From Paralithodes platypus (Eukaryota; Arthropoda; Malacostraca; Decapoda; Lithodidae), in the NCBI GenBank assembly GCA_032716605.1, contig CM064530.1, forward strand, positions 9,355,267 through 9,419,266: 64,000 nucleotides of DNA, read 5' to 3'. Shown here in pieces: positions 53,157-64,000 of the stretch (positions are counted from its first letter, which is position 1; each line of letters starts with the position of its first letter). The notes under the pieces were generated by a model. It was not told the origin of the DNA. It saw nothing but the letters and a program-made list of their open reading frames with translations, and did no database searches. Both the position numbers and the translations under genes were made by a program.

Positions 53157-53996
53157 TATGGCAGAACCTGGAAAGAACACCTTCAACGCCTACAAATTGT
53201 CCTCAACAGAATCCGTCAAGCGGGCCTCAAATTCAAGCCCACCAAGTGCACTTTGGCTCACAAATCTGTAGGATTTCTAGGCCACATTATCTCCAGTAAT
53301 GGTATATCCCCCGACCCCAAGAAGCTATCCGCCATATCCGCCCAACCATCACCCAAGGATGTAAAGGGAGTTCTATCTTTCCTAGGCCTGGCAACCTATT
53401 ATCGTCACTTAGTGAAGAATTTTGCAGCCATAGCCAAACCTCTACACGAACTGACAAAGAAAGAAGAACCTTTCTGATGGACTGCAGAATGCCACCAAGC
53501 CTTCCAGACTCCATAAGAGCAGTTAATACAAGCCCCAACAGTCGCCTTCCCCGATTATACCCATACTTTCCGCCTCTACACCGACGTCTCACTCCTTGCC
53601 ATCGGAGCCGTACTGGCCCAAGTTCAAGATGGACGGGAGCACATTATCGTCTATGCAAGTTCAATCCTCAATGAAGCCCAGAAAAATTATGATGCCATCA
53701 AACGCGAATGCTTGGGAGTTGTATGGGCCCTCAACCACTTCCATTCGTTCCTGCTAGGCAGTCAAGTAATCATTGTAACGGACTACCAGTCTCTACAGTG
53801 GTTACGGAAATCAGAGACCACCAATGCCCTCATACTTAGATGGCAGGAGACGTTAGAAGAGTTCAACTTCGACATCCTCTACAGACCCGGCAAACGGCAC
53901 ACAAACGCCAATGCCCTGTCAAGATTGACAATCACCACCCAAGAACTAAACAGCTTAGTCTCCCCAGAACACTCCGCAGTGTACGCCTCATCATGA
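53157..53996 (+). pseudogene. Ty3/gypsy pol remnant: RT C-terminus and RNase H
   Basis: One frame with two in-frame stops (near 53475 and 53513) gives the thumb and connection region of a gypsy RT (FLGHIISSNGISPDPKKL, VLSFLGLATYYRHLVKNFA, IAKPLHELTKKEEPF) and the RNase H domain (YTDVSLLAIGAVLAQ, YASSILNEAQKNYDAIKREC, VTDYQSLQWLRK). It ends in DILYRPGKRHTNANALSRL, the normal junction before integrase. The YxDD catalytic part, integrase and LTRs are missing. RNase H catalytic positions are altered (YTDVS where TDAS is usual). Inactive. Confidence 0.92.
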
Positions 53997-53999
53997 CAC

Positions 54000-54330
54000 A
54001 CCTCCCTAAGCTTGTTCGTCGTTGAGTCACTCATTTAATTTTGCCTGATACTGGGGTAGGGGCACTGCTGGGGCTAACACAAGATATGGAAATGCAAGAC
54101 ATGGAGATGATCAAGAGGATACTAGAAAAAATATGGAGAAAGAAAATGGGCAGGGGGGATAGGAGGTGTTTGTGAGAGCTAGCTGGATTACTCTCAGTAT
54201 AGAGACACAAATAGAAACAGTGGGGGAAGCCAGGCAAATGAAAGATGAGTTCCAGCATCTCCTTATCATATGCCTAAGTGGCCTCCCCTGAGTAGGATTT
54301 CCCTGTTCGATTGGTGCCTACAATCTACCT
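54000..54330 (+). repeat. Unclassified repeat shared with 26.04-26.18 kb
   Basis: ATAGGAGGTGTTTGTGAGAG, GGATTACTCTCAG and AAACAGTGGGGGAAGCCAGG with ATGAGTTCCAGCATCTCCTT have close counterparts at 26054-26165. The first 50 bases (CATGACACACCTCCCTAAGC, TTTAATTTTGCCTGAT) also recur at 38005-38058. Confidence 0.6.
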
Positions 54331-54331
54331 A

Positions 54332-54926
<595 letters not shown>

Positions 54927-54999
54927 AATTTATTAGTGGCCCCTCCATCATTGACGAACTGCCTGATTTCTCAAGTCTGGAGGGGGACATTCATCAGGA

Positions 55000-56260
55000 A
55001 TATCAACAAACCACTAACAAATTACGCAAGGTCGAGTGAAACACCCTATTTAATACAAAACATAATAAAGGGGTAACAGATGGCGTTCTTAAAGTTACAC
55101 CCGTCAGGAACCCTAGACCTAAACTTTTAAAGAAGTGGCGGTCTAGCATACCACATAAACTATTCTTCTAGATTATGTATAAAACTATTCATGTATACCT
55201 ATATTACAAAATATAGAATACTAAACATATATATTTGTACATAGTATCACAAAATATATGTACTTAAAATAAATTGCATCCTTCTATAGACTTAATCTAT
55301 TAGGAAAAACTTGGATAATGGTTATCCTATCACAATATACTTAACTTAAACACACATATGTAAGGTAAGGGACAGGTCTCAGCTGCTGACCCCCCCCCCC
55401 CCCCCCTACCTCCTTTTCTCCCAACGTAACACAAATGCTTAAATTTAGACCTGCCTTAGCGTAATACATTGTAGATGTGGTTTAGTTAAGTTAACTGACA
55501 GGTACCGCATCAGAAAGGTGTGATTAGAGGACCATAAGTTGGTTTGCTGTATGTCATCCAAAGAGTATTTTTTTTTAAGAAACGGAGCGAAGGCAGCTAA
55601 CTTACGTAATAATCACACTTGGTCGAGTCTCTCCACCAACGTCCATGCTTCACTCCCGTACGTCAATGTCGGGATTACCACACTGTCATGCAAGGACTTA
55701 TTTCCATGCTCACTACCCTATAAAAATGTAAAATATCCAACTCCCAAGCAGCGGGGGGGGGGGGGGGGGGAGGGGTGGGGGGGAGTATCATGGTTAGCGC
55801 CTGGCGGGCATATTTACCAAAAATGCGCATCATTCTATGCTCAGAGTGTAATACAATTATATACCCGTGAAAGAGCGAAAAACGAGTTTTCCAATGACAT
55901 CTGAATCATCCTTGTACGACAATGGGTTCTCGTGCAACTGGAAGTGAAAATACCCTAAAATGAGGTAATTTCCCCGGATGTATCCTTATTTTGAGAGCTG
56001 CGTAGGTTGAGAATCGATACAGTAGGCCTTAGTACCCGTCCCCGGCGTCCCGCCGCTGTCGCGAGCGGATCGAGCCTGCCTATTGTCCTTGCAATGATCG
56101 CTCTCTCTCATCGCTCATAATGGCCTCAAAAAGGCACAAGTCATATGACGGGCACTGCAGGGGTGGCCAATATTCTCTCTCCCGTCATATGACGGTTACT
56201 GTCGGTTGAGGGTAAAGGGTATTGCTTGATTTTTGGTCTATATACAGTATATATATTTAT
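55000..56260. other. Intergenic; one LINE scrap
   Basis: A 90-bp minus LINE fragment at 55622-55715 (CTCCACCAACGTCCATGCTT) matches 5430-5510. Poly(C) at 55390-55407 and poly(G) near 55755-55775. TCATATGACGG recurs at 56141 and 56184. No gene seen. Confidence 0.5.
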
Positions 56261-56261
56261 T

Positions 56262-56573
56262 TATCTATTTTTTAGTTTCCTAGCTAGACCTCCATCAAGC
56301 TTAAAAAAAACACCCCCTAGACCCCCTTTCAAGATAAATTTGTACATTTATCGGTAGAGAAATGTCCCGGCCGAAGGCCGTTCCTTCTAAAATTAGAGGC
56401 TCGCTTTCGCTCGCCAGGAAAATAGGGCACGAAAGTTCTTAATATTGACAAAAAATTAGGTGAAAGGTCTCAAAATTGCCAAACTAATGGAACAAACGTC
56501 TTAAAACCTCAAAACTCATATGCTAAACATGAGGGAGAAGGGGGTCCAGAAAAAGTGAGTACTACCCCCTTAA
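56262..56573 (-). mobile_element. Foldback element family A
   Basis: AGTTTCCTAGCTAGACCTCC at the left, ACTACCCCCTTAA at the right, inverted core GGCTCGCTTTCGCTCGCCAG. Confidence 0.8.
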
Positions 56574-56579
56574 TTATCC

Positions 56580-58310
56580 ATTTATCAATTAATTATGCTG
56601 TACATACTTTATTCTGTTTATTATGCCAGGGTTTTACTGGGGTTTAATTGGTTTTGATCAAGTGGGCTCTTCCTAACTGGAGAAGTTATATTGTTTTACC
56701 ACAGACACAGAAAGACAATAGAGGATAATTACCACAAGACGTGTATTCATATTCTGTTTATTTGCACAAGAATATCGCTTACGTTAAAGCTAGAATAACA
56801 AATGGTCAAGAACAAAACAATAATAGTGCACGAACGAGGCTCCACTACGTCTGACTCGCAAGACTGGATTATTCTATGCAATATCTAAGTAAGTATTAGG
56901 GACAGCTTTCTAACTGAAAGATTACACTTGTCCTGTATTTATTTCAGAGATAAGAATAGCACTCCTTTCAATCGAGGATTTACACTTGTGCTTTGAAAGG
57001 TTATGTAGTAATTATATATGTGAACTGATAGGTTTTACCTGCATAGAGTTGTTCTGGATTTGGGAGCTGAACGTAATTATTTTCCTGTTGTTAATTCACT
57101 TTGGTGCTTATGCAGAATTTAACTTGAAATTATTTATTATTAACTTTAACAGAATTATTATCAGTACTTCCCTGATTTCTTTGGGTCTCACTAGTACTTC
57201 CTTTCTCTCGCTTTTTTGCATACATGCGTAGTATCCGATGTTTCTAGAATACTTCTTATGATATACCTAATAGATATATTTGTACTACTTTCACTTTTGA
57301 TCTTTGTATACTTTTTCTCTGATAATACACTAAGTATATATTCTCTCCACAGTTAGATCTTCTATAACTTTTAACGGTATAATAACTTCACTTTTAGATG
57401 TGTAGAAGTAATCCAATACGTGTAGAATAAGTAATCCAATCCTGGGTAGATGCGTTGGCCGGGGGTTATCCTGTCGTGACTGGGTTAGCACAGTTTAACT
57501 CGAGCCCTTGGGTTTGAGACCTTAAATACTATTTACCCAAGCCGAGCTGAAGGTAAAATAGAATCGAGCTAACACAGGAGTAACTCCTGTCTACTCTGGT
57601 CTTTATATGAACTTTGGTGGGTTGATGAGTTTCTGGCGGTTTGGTCTATCCTGGATAAAGTCACTATCAAGCTTCAGTAGTGTACTTATATCCACAATAG
57701 TACCGGGGTTGGGGTAGGGTAAGGTTATTAGCTAGCTTCACAATTGAAAAATCTAGTAAACCAGCCTTGTTGATACCCACTCAAAACAATTAGTATCAGT
57801 GAGTGACTGCAGTATCGCAATTGTTTCTATATCCTTCAATCATATGAACAATTCTTCAACGGAGCCCCCAATCTTTGAACTGTCCTCACGTCCTTCAACC
57901 ATTTAGGAACAGCTCTAAACTGAGATACTTAAATGTCAAGTCAAATTGAGTAGTGACAGGGGGTTAGTGGGAAGTGGGGATAGGACAAGAATTAGTTGGA
58001 TGAAGTGAGTTTTAGCAGGAGAAAAAGGTGTCCAGGCTTAACTGGAGCTGCCTGAGGGTTTTGCTGATTTGACTGCTAAAGGGACTGGCCAGGGCCAGGT
58101 TGACAGGGGCGCGTTGGGGGAGGCTCCTTGCTGGCACGGGTATCATCTGCCATGTCTGGTCGGGGGCGTGTGAGGCTGGAACTGTGGGCTATTATATGGG
58201 TAGGGAATTTAAGGCCATATATTTATCCTCCCAGCCCGACTGGGAGTCCCATACTAATAGCCCGTTGGTGATGGTGGTGAAGGTGATGAGTGGTGGTGGT
58301 GGTTGTGATT
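56580..58310. other. 3' flank of the cold-shock ORF, nothing coding recognised
   Basis: No open frames with domain features; family repeats are absent, which is unusual here. It may belong to the same element or gene as the ORF at 58312-59418, but I found no terminal repeats proving it. Confidence 0.4.
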
Positions 58311-58311
58311 T

Positions 58312-59418
58312 TTATTTCCTCGGGAGGTCTGGGAAGCCACGTTGTAGAGTTTCCTCCACTGTTAGGCTGCAAGTCACGTAGTTGGTTTTGGGGTTCTTCG
58401 TGTGGAAGTAGCAGTTGTAGCCGTCACGTTTCCAGTTTTCCATACAATATGACAGGAATCCGTGGAACTCAGGTGTGATGCAGTCCTTGTAGGCATAGCT
58501 CATTGTCATGTTGTCGTCTGTTTCGAGGTGTGGTACACAGACTTCCATGAACAGTTGGTGAGGAGTTTTTGCTGTTTTTGGTGTGGGTGGCTGGGGCTCG
58601 GGAGTTGCAGCTGGTAAGGTCTCCTTGGCTACTGCTGGTGTTGTCTTCTGCCTCTTCTTGTCTCTTGCTGCATCCTCTGGAACTTGATAGTAGAGGTCAA
58701 TGACTGGTGTCATCGTCAGGTTGTAGTCAAGTTTTTGGCCAGTTTCTTGCTCCATCTCCTCTACCCCTCCGTCAGGAGAGGCAGGAGAGCTGGGGACTTC
58801 TGCAGGTGTTGGTGGTGGCGTTTCTTCAGGCTGCCTCTGCACATTGCTCCTGTTTAAAGGTCGGAGCAAGTTGAGGCGCTTGGGTGGAGTTTTCCTGGGC
58901 CTCAGAGCTTGTGTTGGGATAAGCTCCAAGGGCCAGGTTGGTTTTGGTGTATTAGGCCTGGGGAAGGCGATGGTGGGGAGGTTGTTCACCATGAGGAGGT
59001 CGTTCAGACAATCTCTGAATGTGTTGTGGTCCCCACCAGCGAGAGCCATGGCTGTTGTGACAACAATCTGGATGAGGTTTGATTGGTCACAGGGTGGCTG
59101 GCCAAAGCCTGCTGGTGGGTAGTCAAAAATGTCTTTCTTCGCCTCCTTGATTTCCCTGGCATGCCTGGAGCCTTTCAGGGTTGCCCCTTCAGGCCCAGAT
59201 ACGCTGGTGGCTTCGTCACCCTTTTTGGTCTTTCTGATGGTGAACCTTACCCTCTCATTGTTGGCAAGAGAGGGTGTAGAGTGGCAGGGGTTTGGCTTAG
59301 AAATCCCTGCTCTATGAACAAAGATATCCCCCCGGTCGTCTCTGGTGATAAAGCCAAAGCCTTTTTTCACATTGAACCATTTTGATTGGCCGGTGAAAAA
59401 CTTGGTGGTGGGCGCCAT
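58312..59418 (-). CDS. Cold-shock-domain protein with proline-rich and unknown C-terminal regions
   Basis: A single open frame of 368 residues from ATG 59418 to TAA. Residues 10-78 form a Y-box-type cold-shock domain: SKWFNVKKGFGFITRDDRGD contains RNP1 (KGFGFI, 19-24), DIFVH (31-35) is RNP2, and VRFTIRKTKKGDEATSVSGP matches the last strands. Such domains bind single-stranded nucleic acid. A helical-looking region (about 105-145) and a Pro/Thr/Glu-rich stretch (about 150-290, with DKKRQK as a possible nuclear signal) follow. The last 80 residues are Cys/aromatic-rich (HQLFMEVCVPHL, CMENWKRDGYNCYFH) and unknown to me. It is longer than simple Y-box proteins and has no RG-rich tail. No intron and no downstream poly(A) tract. 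It could be a host gene, a domesticated gene, or the nucleic-acid-binding ORF of a retroelement. Confidence 0.72.
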   Translation of the reverse strand: MAPTTKFFTGQSKWFNVKKGFGFITRDDRGDIFVHRAGISKPNPCHSTPSLANNERVRFTIRKTKKGDEATSVSGPEGATLKGSRHAREIKEAKKDIFDYPPAGFGQPPCDQSNLIQIVVTTAMALAGGDHNTFRDCLNDLLMVNNLPTIAFPRPNTPKPTWPLELIPTQALRPRKTPPKRLNLLRPLNRSNVQRQPEETPPPTPAEVPSSPASPDGGVEEMEQETGQKLDYNLTMTPVIDLYYQVPEDAARDKKRQKTTPAVAKETLPAATPEPQPPTPKTAKTPHQLFMEVCVPHLETDDNMTMSYAYKDCITPEFHGFLSYCMENWKRDGYNCYFHTKNPKTNYVTCSLTVEETLQRGFPDLPRK

Positions 59419-59658
59419 GGTGGTGGGGAGAAGCGTGGACCTTCTCTGGTGGGAGCTCAGAGAGTATATGGGAATATATATCTACCTTTTTACCTTGCCA
59501 GGCCGGTGGATGGAGTAGGGGACAGAAGGACATCTGGTAGCTGGTATTTTGTGGTGTTTAATTCCCTGTGGCTTGGACTGTCTGGCCAGGGGTTGTATCC
59601 TTGTTGCTTTGAGGGGTAGGGGGAGAATTCTGTCTTCTCGTTTCCTACTTACGCTTTC

Positions 59659-59991
59659 CTAGACTTTGGAATTGTTGATGGTGATGAGTATGTCCCCTTC
59701 TGATGTTTCAGGATTTGTCATATCGATGGTAGCAACTCGTGTTCCGGTTTTGCAGGGTATATCATTGTTGGTTGTGCCCTTGATGAGTTGAGAGCTGGGG
59801 GGTTGTGTCCTTTTTAACTCTGGGGTGAGGTGATATAATATGATATTGTCTTCTGATTTGGTCTGGGGCTGCTTATGTGTTTTACAGGCTGGAGGTGAAG
59901 TATTAATCCTTTGCTCCTCAGCTTTCTCTTCATCATTGCTGAGGGGCACAGGGCCCTGGGTGGGGCTTTGGTTTCCCGGGCGTTTCCGCAC
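59659..59991 (-). other. Open frame 5' of the cold-shock ORF, doubtful
   Basis: 110 codons, polar and proline-rich, ending ITINNSKV. Its first third overlaps the (AAC)n-tailed repeat, so at least that part is unlikely to be real coding sequence. It might be an upstream exon or a decayed ORF of the same element. Confidence 0.2.
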
Positions 59992-60163
59992 CCTCCTCAG
60001 CTCCCCGCCATGGAGTGGCTTCGGTCACCCAGGCTTTATTGTGGTCGGCAGGGAGGGTTCTGTGGGGGTGCTCGGTTATGGCCTTGGCCTTGCTCGGGGC
60101 CTTGGGGCTGTTCGGCCAGGCAGCTTGGGGAACAACAACAACAACAACAACAACAACCAAGAA
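59938..60163 (+). repeat. Retroelement 3' end with (AAC)n tail
   Basis: Inverted match of 1840-2057; ends in eight CAA units at 60132-60157. Confidence 0.65.
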
Positions 60164-60221
60164 AGGTGAAATATAAGAACATAAGAATATGGGAGACTGC
60201 AAAAAGCTGATTGTCCCATAC

Positions 60222-60352
60222 AATACAAGGCAGATCCCTGTAACACAAGGCAGATCCCTGAAAAACAAGGCAGATCCCTCTAACACAAGGCAGATCCCTC
60301 TCACACAAGGCAGATCCCTCTAACACAAGGCAGATCCCTCTAACACAAGACC
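60222..60352 (+). repeat. 20-bp minisatellite, six units
   Basis: ACAAGGCAGATCCCTCTAAC repeats head to tail with small changes. Confidence 0.92.
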
Positions 60353-60359
60353 CGAGGAG

Positions 60360-61895
60360 GGAGACCCCCACCCCTGCGGAGGTATACCTGACCCCTGTCT
60401 TGACTTCCGGGTCATTGTCAGGTAGCACAGGAATTCTTCCTATCAATGAACTAACCCCTTTACTAACCTCTATTAACCCACAATAACCCATTCACCTTTC
60501 TTGCATACTCTGATAACCAAATTAGCACCTCAGCTATACCATAGAATGAAGACTGAGCAATGTAAGAGAGACGCTCCTATCACAGCTGTCCCAGTCCTCA
60601 TCGCAAAGTAGATCCAGTCTCCCTCCCCTCAATACTTCCAGTATAGCCAAAATAGTACCTCTTACTAAGGCTCAGTTATATCACATTATGAAGGCCCCCT
60701 ATAGCCATGTGCCACAACAGTAATCACCACCTTACCTAGTCCCCGTATCTATTGAGAGCTCAAATAATTCCATAAGACTCGAGATCCCTATGGCCTACAG
60801 GGTCCAAAACCGAGCCTATAAACCCAGCTCCAGCCCCCAGTAAAATCAGTTGAAAGATAGACACCAACCAGTTGCTGGCCCCCTTAAGTTGACCTCTAGC
60901 TCTGCCCTTGTGTTGTTCCTGAGAATTGAGTTCCAGAGCCGGCAGAGTCCGTGGCAGATTTGAGATAGAAGCATCTGTCCACGTACAAGAAATCTACGTG
61001 CACCTTATAACCTTCACACAACAGTGGGTATATAAGCGTGTAGCCAGCAACGATCGCCAAGAGATCCGTCTTGAGAACTTCCTACATATGGACCCCCTGG
61101 ACGGCCGCGGAACCAGTCGTTAGCCCCCAACATCACGGACGCAAGATAACCAGGACCAGACCAACCAAATACTACCCAAGATTCACTTTATTAGTACTAC
61201 AGTGTTACAGTACTATTTAGAGACTCACTTATTAATATTTCTATGAAGTGGCTATATCTTTGCCCCAGTATAATTCATATATAACCATTCCATCAGGAAG
61301 TGCTAAGCGTATCAGTGTTCATTAATTAACAGGCGACATTAACTCTCGTAATTACCCCGATCCAGATATTATTACATAGAAGTAAAACCCTAGTGATATC
61401 TAACGTTCGCCCACTGATTTGCGTTCTACGTATTTCTGCTATAAGAATATAAAACTTAGATCAGTACCCACCTGAGGTTACTAGAATTCTCGTGCTCTAA
61501 ATATACGCGTGTCTAATCTAGTCTGTGCACTACTACTCGTGCACCAGAACTGCCAGTAATAAATCTAAATAGTGAAATTGAATCTATAAGTAACATTGAT
61601 GGCTTCCAGTATATAAACTTGCGAACAAAGCCAGTGATCAGAAGAGTATACCTGAACATTGGAAGTGGGAGACTAGGCTCCATCCAGATCCACTAATGCT
61701 AGTTGTTCAATTCTATCATTTGTCTTGTACGAGTATTCATACCTTCTTATGGTTCCTATTAATCATCCTCAATAAATGTGATCGTGTGTCTTGTTACCGT
61801 GTGTTTATTTTGTGTTCTCTATTCCTCATACCTTGTTTTGTGCATGCAGCCTTATATACCCAGTCAGTTAGAACTCACATTACCCAAGTTAATCC
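60360..61895. other. Intergenic, nothing recognised
   Basis: Moderately CT-rich text up to 61.1 kb without convincing frames or repeats from the listed families. Confidence 0.4.
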
Positions 61896-61899
61896 TGTA

Positions 61900-61962
61900 G
61901 GGGTATAATTGTTTGAGGTTTTTGTTATGCCCTATAACAAAAACCTCAAACAATTATACCCC
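61900..61962. repeat. Perfect inverted repeat, 29-bp arms
   Basis: GGGGTATAATTGTTTGAGGT plus TTTTGTTAT faces its exact complement across five bases (GCCCT). Confidence 0.95.
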
Positions 61963-62009
61963 GTTCATTAGCCTATAGGTAAGAAAAAAAAAAAAAAAAA
62001 AAAAAATCG

Positions 62010-62175
62010 AATTCCTAAAACTCAAACTACTAGAGTACCGTAGTCTAATCGAGCTATTTTCACCATTTGGGAAGAGTCAACCAGGGAATAGGTGTGGATA
62101 ATTACAACCCATTTGCTATAGCCCTTTTTTATTACAAAGGTTAGGGGTCACAATATTTGCCCTTCCTATAATTAA
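62010..62175 (+). mobile_element. Family C fragment
   Basis: AATCGAGCTATTTTCACCAT, TGGGAAGAGTCAACCAGGGA and GGTTAGGGGTCA are shared with family C. The outer ends are degraded. Confidence 0.55.
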
Positions 62176-62261
62176 TGGACTATAGCATAAAGGAGATAAA
62201 CGGAAAGAAATGTAGCCTATGTTCGCAAAATAGCCTATCCTAGTTAACACTAACGCATCCG

Positions 62262-62412
62262 ACGTAAAGGCTCCGCTATCGCTCGCCCAGAATATTAAAT
62301 CTATACTAGAATGTGGCGAATCGTCTTACCTAGTTAATGGGGTGAAACGTCTAATCTAGCTAATGGGGCGAAACGTCTCATAAACGCCAAACCAATGGGG
62401 CGAAACAGGGGT
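62262..62412 (-). mobile_element. Family A fragment
   Basis: GGCTCCGCTATCGCTCGCCC and repeated AATGGGGCGAAACGTCT are from the left half of family A. Confidence 0.6.
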
Positions 62413-62419
62413 GGCTCAA

Positions 62420-63375
62420 GAATACCACTCTAGGAATAGATAGGGTTCAGATAGATAGAATACAAGGGAATGTCAAGGGCTATCATGCATCGACTTCCCT
62501 GAGTTAGGCTACATTAGAGATCCTATAGTAACAGAGATCGGCCACCCTCCGCCATCTTGGTGCCACTGGTGATATCCTGATAATCTCTAGAATGTCGCCT
62601 AAAATGGCTCAAATCTCCAGAATATCGCTAGAAATCATGTATATGTAAAAATGTGCCACTAGATCGAAGTAAATAGGCTACCTCTAGTCTAGATCTAGCG
62701 GGAAAGTAGCTAAATGGGCATCACTGATAACAAGGAATAGTACAATAGGTCTATATATATAGTCATACACCATTGAAAGGATTAGTAATCCCCCAGAAAA
62801 GCCATAGACAAGGTTTCTTTCCGTTTATTTACAATACAACGAACTATTCCAGAATGTGATCACTTTCCCGCCAAAAACATCGATCCCAGAATGTTCTCGA
62901 AATTCTTCAAAAAATGCTTTATCTAACTGCCTCACATTAATGATTATGTTACTATGGCACCTATGTTAAGTCTGTCTGGTATCTGTTAAAGAGTAGTATG
63001 CCAGAAATGAAGCCTATGGGCGTAAAATGTCGTTTAAATGCCTTGGCATGCAAGGAAATCGGCCTACAACCAAATATCTCAAATAGCACAATCGACGTTC
63101 CTGGGTCAGATTTGTATTAATTCCAGAGTTATAAATGTATCTTATTATAGTATGCCCTATAGAATTGCTCACTTTTAATCATAGGCCTATATTGTGAGTC
63201 TGTGTATTGTAGGCCTATATAAAATTCCCGTTTAGGCTCTCCATTCCCACCACAGACGAATGATTTAGCTTACATCATTACTACAATAATAAAACTATTA
63301 TTGATAATACTACAGTAATACTAATACTAATAATAATAATAATAATAATTATACATTAGTGTAGGCTCGTGTAAT
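62420..63375. other. Upstream region of the right-edge promoter
   Basis: No coding frame. An (ATA)n run at 63320-63350. Confidence 0.45.
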
Positions 63376-63380
63376 TTTCT

Positions 63381-63497
63381 AACCAATCAGCATCAAGGAT
63401 TTGACTCATTTGCATAATGCCACATATTAGCCAATCAGCAAACACGTCACGGAACCGAGGTTATAAATAGAGGAGGCTGGGCGGGAAACTCATTTCG
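63381..63497 (+). promoter_or_regulatory. TATA/Inr core promoter with CCAAT, AP-1 and octamer motifs
   Basis: In order: AACCAATCAG (63381), TGACTCA (AP-1 consensus, 63402), ATTTGCAT (octamer consensus, 63409), GCCAATCAG (63430), CACGTCA (63454), TATAAATA (63462-63469) and TCATTT (63490-63495), which fits the arthropod initiator TCAKTY. The TATA box begins 30 bases before the initiator A at 63492, the standard spacing. This is the best regulatory region in the window. Confidence 0.65.
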
Positions 63498-63532
63498 ACA
63501 AGCGACAGCAGGGGGAGCGCGTCACTCCGTAG
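63492..63532 (+). other. Predicted short first exon (non-coding) of a gene to the right
   Basis: From the initiator A at 63492 to a donor AG/GTCAGT at 63532. It contains no ATG. The gene body is outside the window. Confidence 0.4.
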
Positions 63533-63852
63533 GTCAGTAATATAGGCCTCTTGTCATACAGGTACATCATATTTTGTAAAATCTGACGTACTTCATATGT
63601 TAAATAGGCCGATGTAGGCTATATGTAGTGATTGAGGTAGGCCTAATCCGCCCTCAGACCATTCCGACTAGAAGATCCCGCCCGCTTTGCTAGGTCCTTC
63701 CCGCCCAAATGTGGGCGGGAAGAGCCAAACAATCATCCTTATGATCCTTCCTTGGCTGATTCCGCCCTCTTATAAGATTAGACCGTCCATTAAGTTAAGT
63801 TAAACAAAATCAAAATTAACTAGTTAAGATAAAGTTAATTGAGTTAACCGGT

Positions 63853-63951
63853 TAATCGGCAAAAAGTTAAGTATATATATATATATATATATACAGTATA
63901 ATATACTGTATATATATATATATATATATATACTTAACTTTTTGCCGATTA
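63853..63951. repeat. 99-bp palindrome with TA-rich centre
   Basis: TAATCGGCAAAAAGTTAAGT, a (TA)n stretch and ACAGTAT face their complements ending CTTAACTTTTTGCCGATTA. It looks like a short foldback element whose arms are tipped by unique sequence. Confidence 0.88.
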
Positions 63952-64000
63952 TTATATGTTATATGTGTGTGTGTGTAATTTAATGATGTGTTTGAATCTA

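Noticed and set aside
53157..53996. Functional domesticated gypsy RNase H
   Set aside because: Two in-frame stops, altered catalytic context and missing flanking domains argue for a dead remnant.
55755..55800. Poly(G) tract as a G-quadruplex regulatory element
   Set aside because: Similar homopolymers (31.66, 32.97, 46.58, 55.39 kb) occur at random places and lengths, so they look like simple repeat expansion.
58844..59385. Plus-strand frames of 92-100 codons
   Set aside because: Antisense shadows of the cold-shock ORF.

Overview
This is a repeat-dense, AT-rich stretch of an animal nuclear genome. Genes are split by introns with canonical GT/AG sites, non-LTR and Ty3/gypsy retrotransposon remnants are common, and there are many short foldback elements, microsatellites, minisatellites and scattered TTAGG-like (arthropod telomere-type) motifs. 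The style fits a crustacean, most likely a decapod; that is inference, since no species marker is present.

Host genes. (1) Plus strand, 29.4-51.4 kb: an almost complete tetraspanin gene. I could assemble it exon by exon: exon 1 (29372-29497), two interchangeable 198-bp versions of exon 2 (42677-42874 and 43293-43490), then exons at 47547-47726, 48319-48396, 49931-50038 and 51290-51358. All junctions are phase 0 and the product is about 252 residues. Decayed extra copies of exon 1 (29.8, 30.3 kb) and exon 2 (37.26, 41.44 kb) show repeated exon duplication. (2) Minus strand, about 16.3 kb down to 6.2 kb and probably beyond the left edge: a secreted or membrane protein with a signal peptide, a CUB-like region and a sushi domain. 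Its coding exons are 14501-14348, 13820-12859 and 6392-6240. (3) Minus strand 58312-59418: an intronless 368-codon ORF with an N-terminal Y-box-type cold-shock domain fused to a long proline-rich region and an unknown C-terminal domain; it may be host or element-encoded. (4) Minus strand 19790-20801: two consecutive retropepsin-like lobes, each with a DTG motif, in overlapping frames. (5) Minus strand 39113-39507: an unidentified exon-like ORF with a basic C-terminus, antisense inside tetraspanin intron 1. (6) Right edge: a well-formed core promoter (two CCAAT boxes, TATAAATA, Inr) at 63.38-63.50 kb followed by a short first exon whose gene lies outside the window.

Layout. 0-12 kb: non-LTR remnants, two pogo/Tigger-like foldbacks and one CUB/sushi-gene exon. 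12-17 kb: the CUB/sushi gene 5' half. 17-29 kb: LINE remnants, the retropepsin locus and foldbacks nested in a LINE. 29-51 kb: the tetraspanin gene, whose introns hold most of the TTAA-flanked foldback elements and long tandem arrays. 52-56 kb: SINE, broken gypsy pol and nested inverted repeats. 56-61 kb: the cold-shock ORF and its flanks. 61-64 kb: palindromes and the promoter.

The mobile sequences group by eye into families A to F of foldback elements (A, B and F sit at TTAA), SINE-like families S1 to S3 and several LINE types. Family letters are my own labels. All copy and identity statements were made by hand reading, not alignment.
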